From Candidatus Pelethosoma merdigallinarum (lineage in GTDB: Bacteria > Bacillota_I > Bacilli_A > RF39 > UBA660), in assembly GCA_018716065.1 (NCBI GenBank), contig DVKJ01000048.1:1-47946 (forward strand): a stretch of 47,946 bases of DNA. Direction: 5' to 3'. This document shows, piece by piece, positions 37,214 to 44,434 of the stretch. A program made the position numbers and the translations under genes. The first letter of the stretch is position 1, and each line of letters opens with the position of its first letter. The notes beneath the pieces are model-generated. The model had not been told where the DNA came from and ran no database searches. It worked only from the letters and a program-made list of their open reading frames with translations.

Positions 37214-37290
37214 GGCGAGATTGGTGAAGGGGTTAACACGGCGGATTGTGGTTCCGTTATGCAAGGGTTCGAATCCCTTATCTCGCCCCA
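37214..37290 (+). tRNA. tRNA-His (GTG)
   Basis: The stem GCGAGAT/ATCTCGC, an extra 5' G (37214) opposite C73 as histidine tRNAs need, anticodon GTG in the loop TTGTGGT, the T-loop GGTTCGAATCC, and an encoded CCA at 37288-37290. The 3' end serves as the attachment site of a prophage, which leaves it intact. Confidence 0.95.
37275..37290. repeat. Attachment site attL (16 bp)
   Basis: CCCTTATCTCGCCCCA, the 3' end of tRNA-His, repeated exactly at 44679-44694. The flanking bases differ (T before the left copy, A before the right copy). Confidence 0.9.
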
Positions 37291-37299
37291 TTTAAGCTA

Positions 37300-37336
37300 A
37301 TAATGCCCTTAGAACGCAAAATTAGGGTATTATTAT
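37300..37336. other. Hairpin next to attL
   Basis: AATAATGCCCT pairs with AGGGTATTATT (one G-T pair) across about 14 bases, just inside the phage and downstream of tRNA-His. It lacks a long T-run. It could end transcription of the tRNA or belong to the phage attP region. Confidence 0.5.
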
Positions 37337-37410
37337 AGATAACATTAAATATTTTTGTTCGGTATGTAGTAATCTTTGTAGTAATTTAAGGTATTTAATA
37401 ATATTTAATG

Positions 37411-38328
37411 TTAAAATATTTGGAAGAGAGTTTTAATAACTCTTTTTTCATTTTTCTGATCACGATGTATATAAATATTTAAGGTTGTATTAATATTAGA
37501 ATGACCTAGTCTATGTTGAATTGTTTTAATGTCTACATTATGATTATAAAGTAATGTAGCATGACTATGTCTTATTGCATGTATTCCAATACGTTTAACA
37601 TGTGCTTGATCACAATATTTATTTTTATATCTATCAAGTGTAGTAGTTGCTATTGGTTTAATACCACCAAAAATAAAGTAGTCATTTTTAAAACTTCCAT
37701 ATTTTTTAATGTATATCTTTTTCAAATTCATAATTTGATGATATAATATAAAATCGATTTGTATATTTCTTTCTGAATTTTTTGTTTTAGGATTCATTAT
37801 TAATCTTTTTCCATTGAAAAATTCTTTTGTTATTGTCTTATTAACGTTTATAGAATATTTATCAATATCATTAAATGTTAAAGCCAATAATTCACCTTTA
37901 CGTAACCCAGTTTTAAATAATGTTATAAATAAAATTTTATACATATAGTTATCTATTACATTGATAAATTTTTTAAATTCTCTTATATTCCAAATCTCTT
38001 TTTCTTTTTTTACGATCTTATATGATTTTAGTACTTTTCTATTAATTATTATCTTATCTGTTTTATAATTTAAATGTAAATAATTTAATAGATCTTGTAA
38101 AATACAATATACATTATTATTAAAACTATTTGAGTACCCTAATTTTTTGATCATATTTTGCCATTGAATAATATCATGATTATTTATTTCATAGATATTT
38201 TTATTCAAATAAGGTAAAATATGTTTTTTAATGTTACGATCAATGTTAAGTCTTGTTGTAGGCTTAACATATAAACTAACATAATTAATGTAATTATTAA
38301 TTACATCTTTAAGTATTACCTTTTCCAT
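37411..38328 (-). CDS. Phage tyrosine integrase
   Basis: A 305-aa site-specific recombinase. The N-terminal half is a SAM-like core-binding domain. Catalytic residues: Arg in TGLRKGELLAL (about 143), HAIRHSHATLL (His and Arg), LGHSN, and the nucleophile Tyr in LNIYIH near the C-terminus. It lies next to attL, as is usual, and is transcribed toward it. It has its own promoter (38349-38376) and so can be expressed apart from the structural genes. ATG follows GGGAGG. Confidence 0.93.
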   Translation of the reverse strand: MEKVILKDVINNYINYVSLYVKPTTRLNIDRNIKKHILPYLNKNIYEINNHDIIQWQNMIKKLGYSNSFNNNVYCILQDLLNYLHLNYKTDKIIINRKVLKSYKIVKKEKEIWNIREFKKFINVIDNYMYKILFITLFKTGLRKGELLALTFNDIDKYSINVNKTITKEFFNGKRLIMNPKTKNSERNIQIDFILYHQIMNLKKIYIKKYGSFKNDYFIFGGIKPIATTTLDRYKNKYCDQAHVKRIGIHAIRHSHATLLYNHNVDIKTIQHRLGHSNINTTLNIYIHRDQKNEKRVIKTLFQIF

Positions 38329-38348
38329 ATAACCTCCCTTTCGGCTGT

Positions 38349-38376
38349 ATTATATAGAAAAAATAGTATTTGTCAA
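38349..38376 (-). promoter_or_regulatory. Sigma-A promoter of the integrase
   Basis: On the minus strand TTGACA (38371-38376) and TATAAT (38349-38354), 16-base spacer. Confidence 0.75.
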
Positions 38377-38418
38377 ATTAACCTCCTTTCAATAAAAATA
38401 ATATATCACTATTTTATA

Positions 38419-38453
38419 CAAAAAAAAAGATATATCTAAAAAAACATATCTTT
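38419..38453 (-). terminator. Terminator after the Zot gene
   Basis: On the minus strand AAAGATAT pairs with ATATCTTT around an A/T-rich loop, followed by T9. It overlaps the last codons of the Zot gene. Confidence 0.75.
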
Positions 38454-39299
38454 AAGTTCTTGTTTCTCTTTCGGTGTAACCATAAATCCTTTTATTACCT
38501 CGTTCTTAGTCATTTTCAAAGAGTTATAGGTATGTGTTGGGTAAAGTGGTAAATCCTTATTTAAAATACCTAAATATTTTGTTATATATCCGTTATAAAC
38601 CCTTTTATTAAAAAATCTTACTGTCTGGTATTTAGCTCTTATATCATCAACCACATTTTCATTATTTCTTCCACTTCTCATGTCTGTTGTTACTTTAAAG
38701 GTACAAATTGACAAAAATGGTAATAGTTTATATTGTTTTAGTTCAATCACGTTCCAAAATTCTTCCGAAATACACAACACACGTTTGATCACGCGTGATA
38801 AACTCTGTGAATTAGTATAAATCATATTATAATTTAGGTGTCTATGCACTTGAAAGAAGTTCGCTATACAGTCAGGGAAGTCAGAATATTCCATAGAGTC
38901 ATATATATACTGAATTTCGTCAATAAAGAAATTTGCTCGTTTTAAAAACCGATATTTTAATCGCATATCTGTAAATCTTATGTAATTTGAAAAACAACCA
39001 TAATATTCTCTTTCCTCTTCTTTACAAATTGTAAAGTAATCACATTCTAGATCATCATCATGTACTTTTTTAATCGGCACAGAATCACATATTTGATTAT
39101 TACCATTGATATACTTGAATGGCTTTTTCTTATACCAAAGTAAGATCGGATAATTAGAATAGATATTATTATAATAAATATGATCTTTTTTTAGCCTTAG
39201 TAAAAAGGGATTTTCTTCTTTAAATAATTCAATAGCTATTCTAGTTAAATTAAGTGTCTTACCCATGCCAGGAGGGGCGGTTAATACTCTTACTGCCAT
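38436..39299 (-). CDS. Zot/pI-family morphogenesis ATPase
   Basis: A 287-aa ATPase of the zonular occludens toxin/gene I protein family, which drives assembly and export of filamentous phage through the membrane. Walker A is APPGMGKTL at residues 8-16, Walker B FFIDEIQ near residue 130, then VHRHLNYNMIYTNS as sensor region. A C-terminal membrane segment as in M13 pI is not obvious. This is the diagnostic gene of inoviruses. Its ATG shares its A with the TAA stop of the preceding small gene, so it is translationally coupled. Confidence 0.9.
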   Translation of the reverse strand: MAVRVLTAPPGMGKTLNLTRIAIELFKEENPFLLRLKKDHIYYNNIYSNYPILLWYKKKPFKYINGNNQICDSVPIKKVHDDDLECDYFTICKEEEREYYGCFSNYIRFTDMRLKYRFLKRANFFIDEIQYIYDSMEYSDFPDCIANFFQVHRHLNYNMIYTNSQSLSRVIKRVLCISEEFWNVIELKQYKLLPFLSICTFKVTTDMRSGRNNENVVDDIRAKYQTVRFFNKRVYNGYITKYLGILNKDLPLYPTHTYNSLKMTKNEVIKGFMVTPKEKQELKDMFF

Positions 39300-39460
39300 T
39301 AATAAAGACCTCTTCTCTTACGACCTAAAGAAAATAACATAATAAATGGACTGAGTAACATACCAAAAAAACAAATACATTCGATTATATAGATAAATCC
39401 ATATACCCATTCTAAATTCTTAGGTAAGTTTGGTAATAAAGTTTGTGCTAATTCTATCAT
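39299..39460 (-). CDS. 53-aa one-TM phage peptide
   Basis: MIELAQTLLPNLPKNLEWVYG followed by a hydrophobic segment and the basic end SLGRKRRGLY. This acidic-hydrophobic-basic plan and the position right before the Zot gene fit a minor virion protein of the pVI/pVII/pIX type. Ribosome site AAGTGAGG; the stop overlaps the Zot start by one base. Confidence 0.6.
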   Translation of the reverse strand: MIELAQTLLPNLPKNLEWVYGFIYIIECICFFGMLLSPFIMLFSLGRKRRGLY

Positions 39461-39462
39461 AT

Positions 39463-39624
39463 TTAATACCTCACTTTCTTAGCTTCTATTAACATCTTAC
39501 AGACAATATATATGATTAAATTAAATATAAATAAACCTATTAATATTTGATAAAATTGTATATTCTTAGAATATAAATTTTGTACCATGCTATTCACAAA
39601 TAAAGCCATTTCATTTACGATCAT
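39463..39624 (-). CDS. 53-aa one-TM phage peptide
   Basis: MIVNEMALFVNSMVQNLYSK then a hydrophobic stretch and the basic end MLIEAKKVRY. ATGA overlaps the stop of the preceding gene, and its end carries the ribosome site of the next. Probable minor virion or membrane protein; no family recognised. Confidence 0.55.
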   Translation of the reverse strand: MIVNEMALFVNSMVQNLYSKNIQFYQILIGLFIFNLIIYIVCKMLIEAKKVRY

Positions 39625-39809
39625 TTATTATCACTTCCTTTAATTTCGATTTTAGAAATATCGTTATTTTCTAAATCTAAAAAATTATCTAGTACATAAT
39701 CTTCTATTTTATTCTTAAACCCTCTTAAACCAAATCGATAAATTAAAAATAAAATTATTGCAAATATAAAATTTAATGTAATAGAAATTCCTAATAAAAA
39801 CCATATCAT
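39621..39809 (-). CDS. 62-aa one-TM phage peptide
   Basis: An N-terminal hydrophobic segment (residues about 2-23) and then a hydrophilic cytoplasmic-looking tail (NKIEDYVLDNFLDL). No family recognised. Coupled to its neighbours on both sides. Confidence 0.55.
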   Translation of the reverse strand: MIWFLLGISITLNFIFAIILFLIYRFGLRGFKNKIEDYVLDNFLDLENNDISKIEIKGSDNK

Positions 39810-39813
39810 ACTA

Positions 39814-39957
39814 TCAATCCTTACTTATTTTTTTCACAACTAAAAATATAATTGAAAATATTGTCATAAATATTAAATAATTAAATATTGAAATTCCATA
39901 AAATTCAAAATTCATTATTTTAAGCATTATTCCAAGAAAAATATTAAATAAATTCAT
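39814..39957 (-). CDS. 47-aa hydrophobic phage peptide
   Basis: MNLFNIFLGIMLKIMNFEFY, a second hydrophobic stretch, and the ending VVKKISKD. Start ATGA overlaps the stop of the 85-aa gene. No family recognised; a minor virion protein is likely from the context. Confidence 0.5.
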   Translation of the reverse strand: MNLFNIFLGIMLKIMNFEFYGISIFNYLIFMTIFSIIFLVVKKISKD

Positions 39958-40211
39958 CGTACAAACCTATAGATCAAGAGTGCTACTAATATTATGATCG
40001 TAAAATTGAATAGAGCTAAAATCTCGGTAGGTAAAATTGAAAAATAACTTGTAATCCACTCAAATATATCATATATACTCTCAATTATCATTGTAATTGT
40101 ATCTGTAATTGTCTTGATTAAATCCCAAACAAAATTGAGTACATTACCTAATACTTTAATAACATCTTCAAATCCTTTACCCAAATCATCAATAACATTC
40201 AATGTATACAC
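39954..40211 (-). CDS. 85-aa one-TM phage protein
   Basis: An amphipathic helical N-terminus (LGKGFEDVIKVLGNVLNFV), a second helical region rich in Ile and Thr, then a membrane segment ending in LIYRFVR. The place directly after the pIII-like gene is that of pVI in M13, the partner of pIII at the virion tip. This analogy is by position, not by sequence. Ribosome site GGAAGTG. Confidence 0.55.
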   Translation of the reverse strand: MYTLNVIDDLGKGFEDVIKVLGNVLNFVWDLIKTITDTITMIIESIYDIFEWITSYFSILPTEILALFNFTIIILVALLIYRFVR

Positions 40212-40233
40212 TCTTGATCACTTCCTTTCTAAA

Positions 40234-42279
40234 TTATCGTCTATTCATCGCTTTTATGATCATAACGATAAACGTACCAGTTACTAAAAGTAATATATAA
40301 ATTATAATCGGACTACTCTTTAAACTATTCCAAGTATTGTTAAATAAAACTTGTGCCGATTTAATAAACGAATTAAATCCGTCAAAATAATTCAATATAT
40401 TTTTAATTGAATTAACTTGACCTGTTCCTGTCGGATTCCCATTTGAATAAGAGTTATAAACTACGTAAATATAAGCAAATGCTACATCTTCATTATTACG
40501 TTTAATTTTTGCGTAAAAATCTGTGTTATTGTAAAAAATCAATGTCATACTAGTTTCATAAAATTGTATATATTCTTGATCATTGTAACTATAGAAGAAT
40601 GTATCTGTACTGGTATCTACATAATTTAGTGTAACGTCTAGTTTTTGACTTGAATCTACTGAATCATAATACGAATTAAATTTAATTTGTGGCATATTTT
40701 CTAAGAAATTTAAATTAGTAGTTTTTTTATAAATTACTTCGTTATCTTTTTCAATTGATAAAATTAAATATGTATTATAATCTGCGTTTTTTAGTTTCCA
40801 CATAGTTCCACCAGAACAATCTTCTTCTTGTTTTTCCTTACCACCCAACTGCCAAAAACATTTCATTTCTTTAGTTGTATTCATGTATTTATATTTAACC
40901 GAATTAGGTACATTATCTTTATTGTATCCTTGAATTAAAACGTATGGATCATTCTTTAAATCTAACTGTACGTTATTTAAGTCAATTACAATTGAATAGA
41001 CTTGTTCATCTGTGTTTACATCGTAGATATAAACGGTAATTATTGTATCTAGATTTAATTTTTCAATCGTAAATTTATCCGATCCATTCAAGTTAATATC
41101 ATAAAACGAGCCAAAAGTATGATTGTAATAATTTGTATAATAATTATCATTCATGTAATGATATGTTAATTCTACATTAGATCCATTACCGTCAGTTTCG
41201 ATTATTTTATATGTGATATAAGGTTCGGGTTCGTGAAAGACAATTATATCTCCATTCATAATTTTTAAATTTCCATAATAGAAATATTTGTAATAATTCC
41301 AATTCCCGTCCGAATCGGCAGGTACATAATATCGATAATTTGTAAAATTAGAATATGTACCAGAGATTAGTAGATTATTTTTTAAGCCAATATCGTCATC
41401 TTGATCATTTTCTACTTCATCAATAGTTAAACTATTAATTCTATTAAATGTACTTGCTTCTTTGTGAGTTCTTATTCTTTCACTAATATTTTCACCAGAA
41501 TAATAATAGAAGTAGGCATTTTCTAAATTTTCAATTGATGAATCAACTACATTGTAGATATTAATTATAAAATCTTCATGACCATTAGTTCCACCGTTAT
41601 TGAAATGTTGACTTTTTAAAGTGAAATACTTATCGACATCACTTTCATTTTCAAAACAATTTAACCAAAATCCGTAATCATAACCGTATGCATAACTAGA
41701 ACCATATGTAATAATATAATAATTGCATTTATTAATATTTTTTTGTTTTTCCAATGTGTAATTTAATAGATTTTCTGCTTGATCGATTGTCATATCATGA
41801 CTTTCAAAGTAATTTTTTATTTCTTGATTGTTTTTTATATTTTTTGGATTATCAAAATAAATATTATCAGTTGTTCCGTCCCAATCTTTCGGCCAATCAT
41901 ATCCTAAATTCTGATCATAACTCGCCTCAACATTTTTTTTGAAAACAACTTCATTTGTATCTTTATTTCTGATATCGTGATTTGTAAAAAAATATTTTTT
42001 TTGTATATTTAAACCAATTATTAACTCATCATCATTATAAAATCTACAAAATTGTGATGAGTCAGTATTCTCGGTACAATCAGTTGTCATTATTTTATCA
42101 TTACCAATGTAATAATTATCATAATTTGTTAAAACGAAAAAATAAGGTGTTCTCTCAGTATCAATATTGTAAGTCTTACCGTCAATTATGAATTCTTGGG
42201 CATTAGCTTTATCCATGAAAAGAAAGAAAATACTAACTAATATTAAAAAAATCCAATATTTTTTCAATCGAACCACCAC
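40234..42279 (-). CDS. Large secreted, membrane-anchored phage protein (pIII-like)
   Basis: 681 aa with a signal peptide (IFLILVSIFFLFMDKANA, cleavage after ANA), a long Asn/Tyr/Asp-rich extracellular region with few motifs and a C-terminal membrane anchor followed by the tail MNRR. Three cysteines in the ectodomain (CTENTDSSQFC and KCFW..CSG regions) could form disulphides. Signal, ectodomain, C-terminal anchor and its place before small membrane proteins and the Zot gene all match the receptor-binding pIII of filamentous phages. The start is uncertain: GTG 42279, or TTG 42267 with AGGTGG nine bases upstream. It overlaps the 45-aa gene. Confidence 0.7.
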   Translation of the reverse strand: MVVRLKKYWIFLILVSIFFLFMDKANAQEFIIDGKTYNIDTERTPYFFVLTNYDNYYIGNDKIMTTDCTENTDSSQFCRFYNDDELIIGLNIQKKYFFTNHDIRNKDTNEVVFKKNVEASYDQNLGYDWPKDWDGTTDNIYFDNPKNIKNNQEIKNYFESHDMTIDQAENLLNYTLEKQKNINKCNYYIITYGSSYAYGYDYGFWLNCFENESDVDKYFTLKSQHFNNGGTNGHEDFIINIYNVVDSSIENLENAYFYYYSGENISERIRTHKEASTFNRINSLTIDEVENDQDDDIGLKNNLLISGTYSNFTNYRYYVPADSDGNWNYYKYFYYGNLKIMNGDIIVFHEPEPYITYKIIETDGNGSNVELTYHYMNDNYYTNYYNHTFGSFYDINLNGSDKFTIEKLNLDTIITVYIYDVNTDEQVYSIVIDLNNVQLDLKNDPYVLIQGYNKDNVPNSVKYKYMNTTKEMKCFWQLGGKEKQEEDCSGGTMWKLKNADYNTYLILSIEKDNEVIYKKTTNLNFLENMPQIKFNSYYDSVDSSQKLDVTLNYVDTSTDTFFYSYNDQEYIQFYETSMTLIFYNNTDFYAKIKRNNEDVAFAYIYVVYNSYSNGNPTGTGQVNSIKNILNYFDGFNSFIKSAQVLFNNTWNSLKSSPIIIYILLLVTGTFIVMIIKAMNRR

Positions 42280-42370
42280 CTAGCAAATAACCTACTGCAA
42301 AAAATAGAAAATAAAATGCGTAGTTTATAAAATAGTGTAATTTACGTTTAATTTTAAATATTTCATTCAT
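42233..42370 (-). CDS. 45-aa one-TM phage peptide
   Basis: Basic start MNEIFKIKRKLHY, one hydrophobic segment, then GGGSIEKILDFFNIS. Its 3' end runs over the start of the pIII-like gene in another frame, so expression is coupled. No family recognised. Confidence 0.5.
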   Translation of the reverse strand: MNEIFKIKRKLHYFINYAFYFLFFAVGYLLGGGSIEKILDFFNIS

Positions 42371-42371
42371 T

Positions 42372-42599
42372 TTATTCTATCCTTTCTGTTTTAGTTTCTT
42401 TTGTCTTTTTTCTTCTAAAAACATCAAGTACGATATCATAAATTTTAAATAGTAAAGTTATCACGAAACTAATTAAAATAAAATATATTATTGTTTTAAA
42501 AAAATAATTATTAATTAGATAATTGTATACAATCTGTACTACATTTATTAGTTTATTTACAATATTTATAGTGGTATTAATAAATTGTTGATAAGTCAT
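42372..42599 (-). CDS. 75-aa one-TM phage protein
   Basis: Polar N-terminus (MTYQQFINTTINIVNKLINV), a hydrophobic centre and a strongly basic/acidic tail (RRKKTKETKTERIE). The shape is that of small virion proteins. Start ATG overlaps the stop of the gene upstream by one base. Confidence 0.55.
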   Translation of the reverse strand: MTYQQFINTTINIVNKLINVVQIVYNYLINNYFFKTIIYFILISFVITLLFKIYDIVLDVFRRKKTKETKTERIE

Positions 42600-42769
42600 T
42601 AGTTTTTCATGTTAATAATTAAATAAATAATTGAAATAAATAAACTAATAATGATCATGAATAATATAATTTCACCTAGTATCGTTCCAATCATCCAATT
42701 AAACAATGACGTAATCATATTAAATATCGAATTAAAAAATATATTAAAATCTGATAGAAAACTAGTCAT
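42599..42769 (-). CDS. 56-aa one-TM phage peptide
   Basis: MTSFLSDFNIFFNSIFNMIT, a long Ile-rich hydrophobic segment, then NMKN. Ribosome site AAGGTG upstream. It is the first gene after the coat-gene terminator. No family recognised. Confidence 0.55.
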   Translation of the reverse strand: MTSFLSDFNIFFNSIFNMITSLFNWMIGTILGEIILFMIIISLFISIIYLIINMKN

Positions 42770-42804
42770 AAAATCACACCTTTATCTAAATTTTAAATCT
42801 AAGC

Positions 42805-42832
42805 ATAAAAAAAAGTCAAATTTTTTGACTAT
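42805..42832 (-). terminator. Terminator after the coat genes
   Basis: On the minus strand AGTCAAA pairs with TTTGACT across a 3-base loop, followed by T8. It would limit read-through from the highly expressed coat genes into the minor-protein genes. The GTCAAATTTTTTGAC core recurs at the coat promoter. Confidence 0.8.
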
Positions 42833-42836
42833 TTTT

Positions 42837-43052
42837 TTATCTACCACGTTTTCTTAATTTACGAACCATTGTGAAAACTAAGCTCATTACGATACCAAGA
42901 ACAACAACTCCAATTGTTAATTGGAATAATGAATTACTCATTAATTTAGTACCTACCGTAGTAAATAGGGTTAAAATATTGGTAATAACGGTGGTTACAT
43001 TATCAAATAATGTACCAATTGCAGTTGTAGGTGTTTCAAGAACATTCAACAT
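42837..43052 (-). CDS. Major coat protein, second copy
   Basis: 71 aa: an amphipathic N-terminal helix (ETPTTAIGTLFDNVTTVITN), a hydrophobic membrane span (TIGVVVLGIVMSLVFTMV) and a basic end RKLRKRGR that would face DNA in the virion. The last 30 residues are nearly the same as in the copy at 43071. No cleavable signal peptide is apparent. The plan is that of pVIII-type coat proteins; the assignment is by shape, order and duplication. Ribosome site GAGGAGG. Confidence 0.7.
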   Translation of the reverse strand: MLNVLETPTTAIGTLFDNVTTVITNILTLFTTVGTKLMSNSLFQLTIGVVVLGIVMSLVFTMVRKLRKRGR

Positions 43053-43070
43053 AATATAAATCCTCCTCTA

Positions 43071-43253
43071 TTATCTACCACGTTTTCTTAATTTACGAAC
43101 CATTGTGAAAACTAAGCTCATTACGATACCAAGAACAACAACTCCGACAGTCAATTGAAAAATCGGATTACTCATTAAAGTAGTTGATACAGTACCAAAT
43201 AAGGTTAAAATTTCTGTAACAACTTCTGTAATAGCCGTAAAAAGTGCCGTCAT
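43071..43253 (-). CDS. Major coat protein, first copy
   Basis: 60 aa from ATG 43253 (after AAGGAGAA): MTALFTAITEVVTEILTLFG, a membrane span (TVGVVVLGIVMSLVFTMV) and RKLRKRGR. It matches the copy at 42837 over the C-terminal half but differs in the N-terminal helix. A longer frame to 43283 lacks a ribosome site. First gene after the strongest phage promoter, preceded by a 170-base leader with a hairpin. Confidence 0.72.
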   Translation of the reverse strand: MTALFTAITEVVTEILTLFGTVSTTLMSNPIFQLTVGVVVLGIVMSLVFTMVRKLRKRGR

Positions 43254-43285
43254 AATATTCTCCTTTCTTCTTTCAAAAAACAAAA

Positions 43286-43317
43286 TAAGAGAAAGGGGTT
43301 ACGTAACCTTTCTCTTA
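43286..43317. other. Long hairpin in the coat-gene leader
   Basis: TAAGAGAAA (43286-43294) pairs with TTTCTCTTA (43309-43317), a 2-base bulge follows, and the inner palindrome GGTTACGTAACC closes it. On the minus strand T-rich sequence follows. Candidate packaging signal, attenuator or terminator; not decided. Confidence 0.6.
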
Positions 43318-43424
43318 CAAAATTTAAAAATTTGATCATGTTTTTTTATTTTTTTAAGTATAAGTAGGTTAATTTAACAAACATCAAGGCAACAATATGA
43401 AATCAAATTTTTAAACTTAAAACC

Positions 43425-43454
43425 ATTATAAGACTACTATTTTTAAATTGTCAA
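43425..43454 (-). promoter_or_regulatory. Promoter of the coat genes with overlapping palindrome
   Basis: On the minus strand TTGACA (43449-43454) and TATAAT (43425-43430), 18-base spacer. The palindrome GTCAAATTTTTTGAC (43450-43464) covers the -35 box and could be an operator. Confidence 0.8.
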
Positions 43455-43478
43455 ATTTTTTGACTATTTTTTTTAAAA

Positions 43479-43763
43479 CTAGATATTCTCAACATAGATT
43501 GCGTCAACTTTAGTTTTACCAGTGATAATGTTATCGGTAGTAGTGTAATAAGTTCTTGTTAAATTTTTATTATCAATTGCATATTTTAATGATTCTTCTA
43601 ATTGTTCATCATATTTAAGAAAAATAGCAGGTGCGATCATCATACCATAGTATTTTTCGTTTTCCGATTTAATTCCGATTAAAACACGTAACATCATCTC
43701 TCCCGTTTCTTTATCTGGATATTTACCGTAACCAAAAACTTTACATTCTTTTTTATTTTCCAT
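43479..43763 (-). CDS. Probable phage ssDNA-binding protein
   Basis: A 94-aa soluble, slightly acidic protein with beta-strand pattern (KECKVFGYGKYPDKETGEMM, LRVLIGI, YYGMMIAPAIFL). Its size and place between the origin region and the coat genes match the gene V-type ssDNA-binding protein of filamentous phages. No conserved motif confirms this. Ribosome site AAAGGAGG. Promoter at 43785-43814. Confidence 0.5.
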   Translation of the reverse strand: MENKKECKVFGYGKYPDKETGEMMLRVLIGIKSENEKYYGMMIAPAIFLKYDEQLEESLKYAIDNKNLTRTYYTTTDNIITGKTKVDAIYVENI

Positions 43764-43784
43764 TTTCTTTCCTCCTTTAAAAAA

Positions 43785-43814
43785 ATTTTAAATCACTTGT
43801 ATTGAAATTGTCAA
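43785..43814 (-). promoter_or_regulatory. Promoter of the ssDNA-binding-like gene
   Basis: On the minus strand TTGACA (43809-43814) and TAAAAT (43785-43790), 18-base spacer. The -35 region repeats the sequence around the -35 of the coat promoter (AATTTGACAATTT versus AATTTGACAATTT), suggesting common control. Confidence 0.6.
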
Positions 43815-43901
43815 ATTTTTTTATTATTTTTTTTCTTTTTTTCTACTATATATAAAAAAAATATATTGAATAGTAGATATATTATATATATTTATATATA
43901 G

Positions 43902-43988
43902 GGTGGTAAAATTACCACCAAATTGGTACCCAAATTGCCACCACTTAAGGTGGTAAAATTGCCACCAAAAGGTGGTAAATCTGCCACC
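43902..43988. repeat. Palindromic iterons, candidate phage origin or operator
   Basis: Three 18-bp palindromic units, GGTGGTAAAATTACCACC (43902), GGTGGTAAAATTGCCACC (43949) and GGTGGTAAATCTGCCACC (43971), plus a degenerate unit near 43925. Spacing is 22-24 bases, about two helix turns, and a very A/T-rich stretch (43835-43900) adjoins them. They lie between the winged-helix gene and the ssDNA-binding-like gene. Confidence 0.75.
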
Positions 43989-44001
43989 ACCTAAAAGGTA
44001 T

Positions 44002-44030
44002 AAAAAAAGACTCAGTTATGAATCTTTTTC
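44002..44030 (-). terminator. Terminator of the phage regulatory genes
   Basis: On the minus strand AAAAAGATTCA pairs with TGAGTCTTTTT (one mismatch) across a short loop, with a T-run; it overlaps the end of the 17-aa ORF. Confidence 0.6.
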
Positions 44031-44069
44031 AATTAATTGTTGTAATTCTTCTTTTATTTCTTCTAACAT
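44016..44069 (-). CDS. 17-aa charged phage peptide
   Basis: MLEEIKEELQQLIEKDS, a short amphipathic helix. A strong ribosome site AGGAGG lies at the end of the upstream gene, just before its stop. Too short to assign. Confidence 0.35.
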   Translation of the reverse strand: MLEEIKEELQQLIEKDS

Positions 44070-44074
44070 AATAA

Positions 44075-44434
44075 TCATTCCTCCTTGTCCATAAAATCAC
44101 TTAACCAGTCATATGAAAATACTTCTTGATATTCTTCTGACTGTTTTATTTTATCTACGTCTACGGTAGATTCTTTAGGTTCGCCTGTAAAGGTAAAGAA
44201 CCTTTTTTTATTTTTGTAAAATACATGAATCATTTTATCTTCTTCTAGTTGATGTAATAGTTTAATTGTATTTTTTTTATGTAATTTTAAAATGTTCATG
44301 ATTTTTTTGTTAGGTATGTAGTAATCTTCATAATAATTCAGTGAGTTAAGTAATAATAATAGTTTTGTATATTTATTAACTCTCTTATTTTGTAATAATA
44401 TTTTGTATATATTATTATTTTTTTGTTTTTTCAT
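44075..44434 (-). CDS. Winged-helix phage protein, candidate replication initiator or regulator
   Basis: 119 aa. Residues about 15-85 have a winged-helix pattern: KYTKLLLLLNSLN, IPNKKIMNILKLHKKNTIKLL (helix-turn-helix), QLEEDKMIHVFYKNKKRFF (wing). An acidic tail follows. It adjoins the palindromic repeats and is the only phage protein that looks like a DNA-binding initiator. No HUH, Rep_trans or relaxase motif is present in it. Starts inside the 3' end of the gene upstream. Confidence 0.6.
   Translation of the reverse strand: MKKQKNNNIYKILLQNKRVNKYTKLLLLLNSLNYYEDYYIPNKKIMNILKLHKKNTIKLLHQLEEDKMIHVFYKNKKRFFTFTGEPKESTVDVDKIKQSEEYQEVFSYDWLSDFMDKEE

Noticed and set aside
41754-41942. 62-aa plus-strand ORF inside the pIII-like gene
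   Set aside because: Antisense shadow; no ribosome site and not matched by neighbours.
42871-43059. 62-aa plus-strand ORF in the phage
   Set aside because: Lies antisense to the coat gene, which has a good ribosome site, and has no signals of its own.
43902-43988. CRISPR array
   Set aside because: The repeats are palindromic, differ from each other and have 4-6 base or degenerate gaps; no spacers of 30-40 bases and no cas genes.
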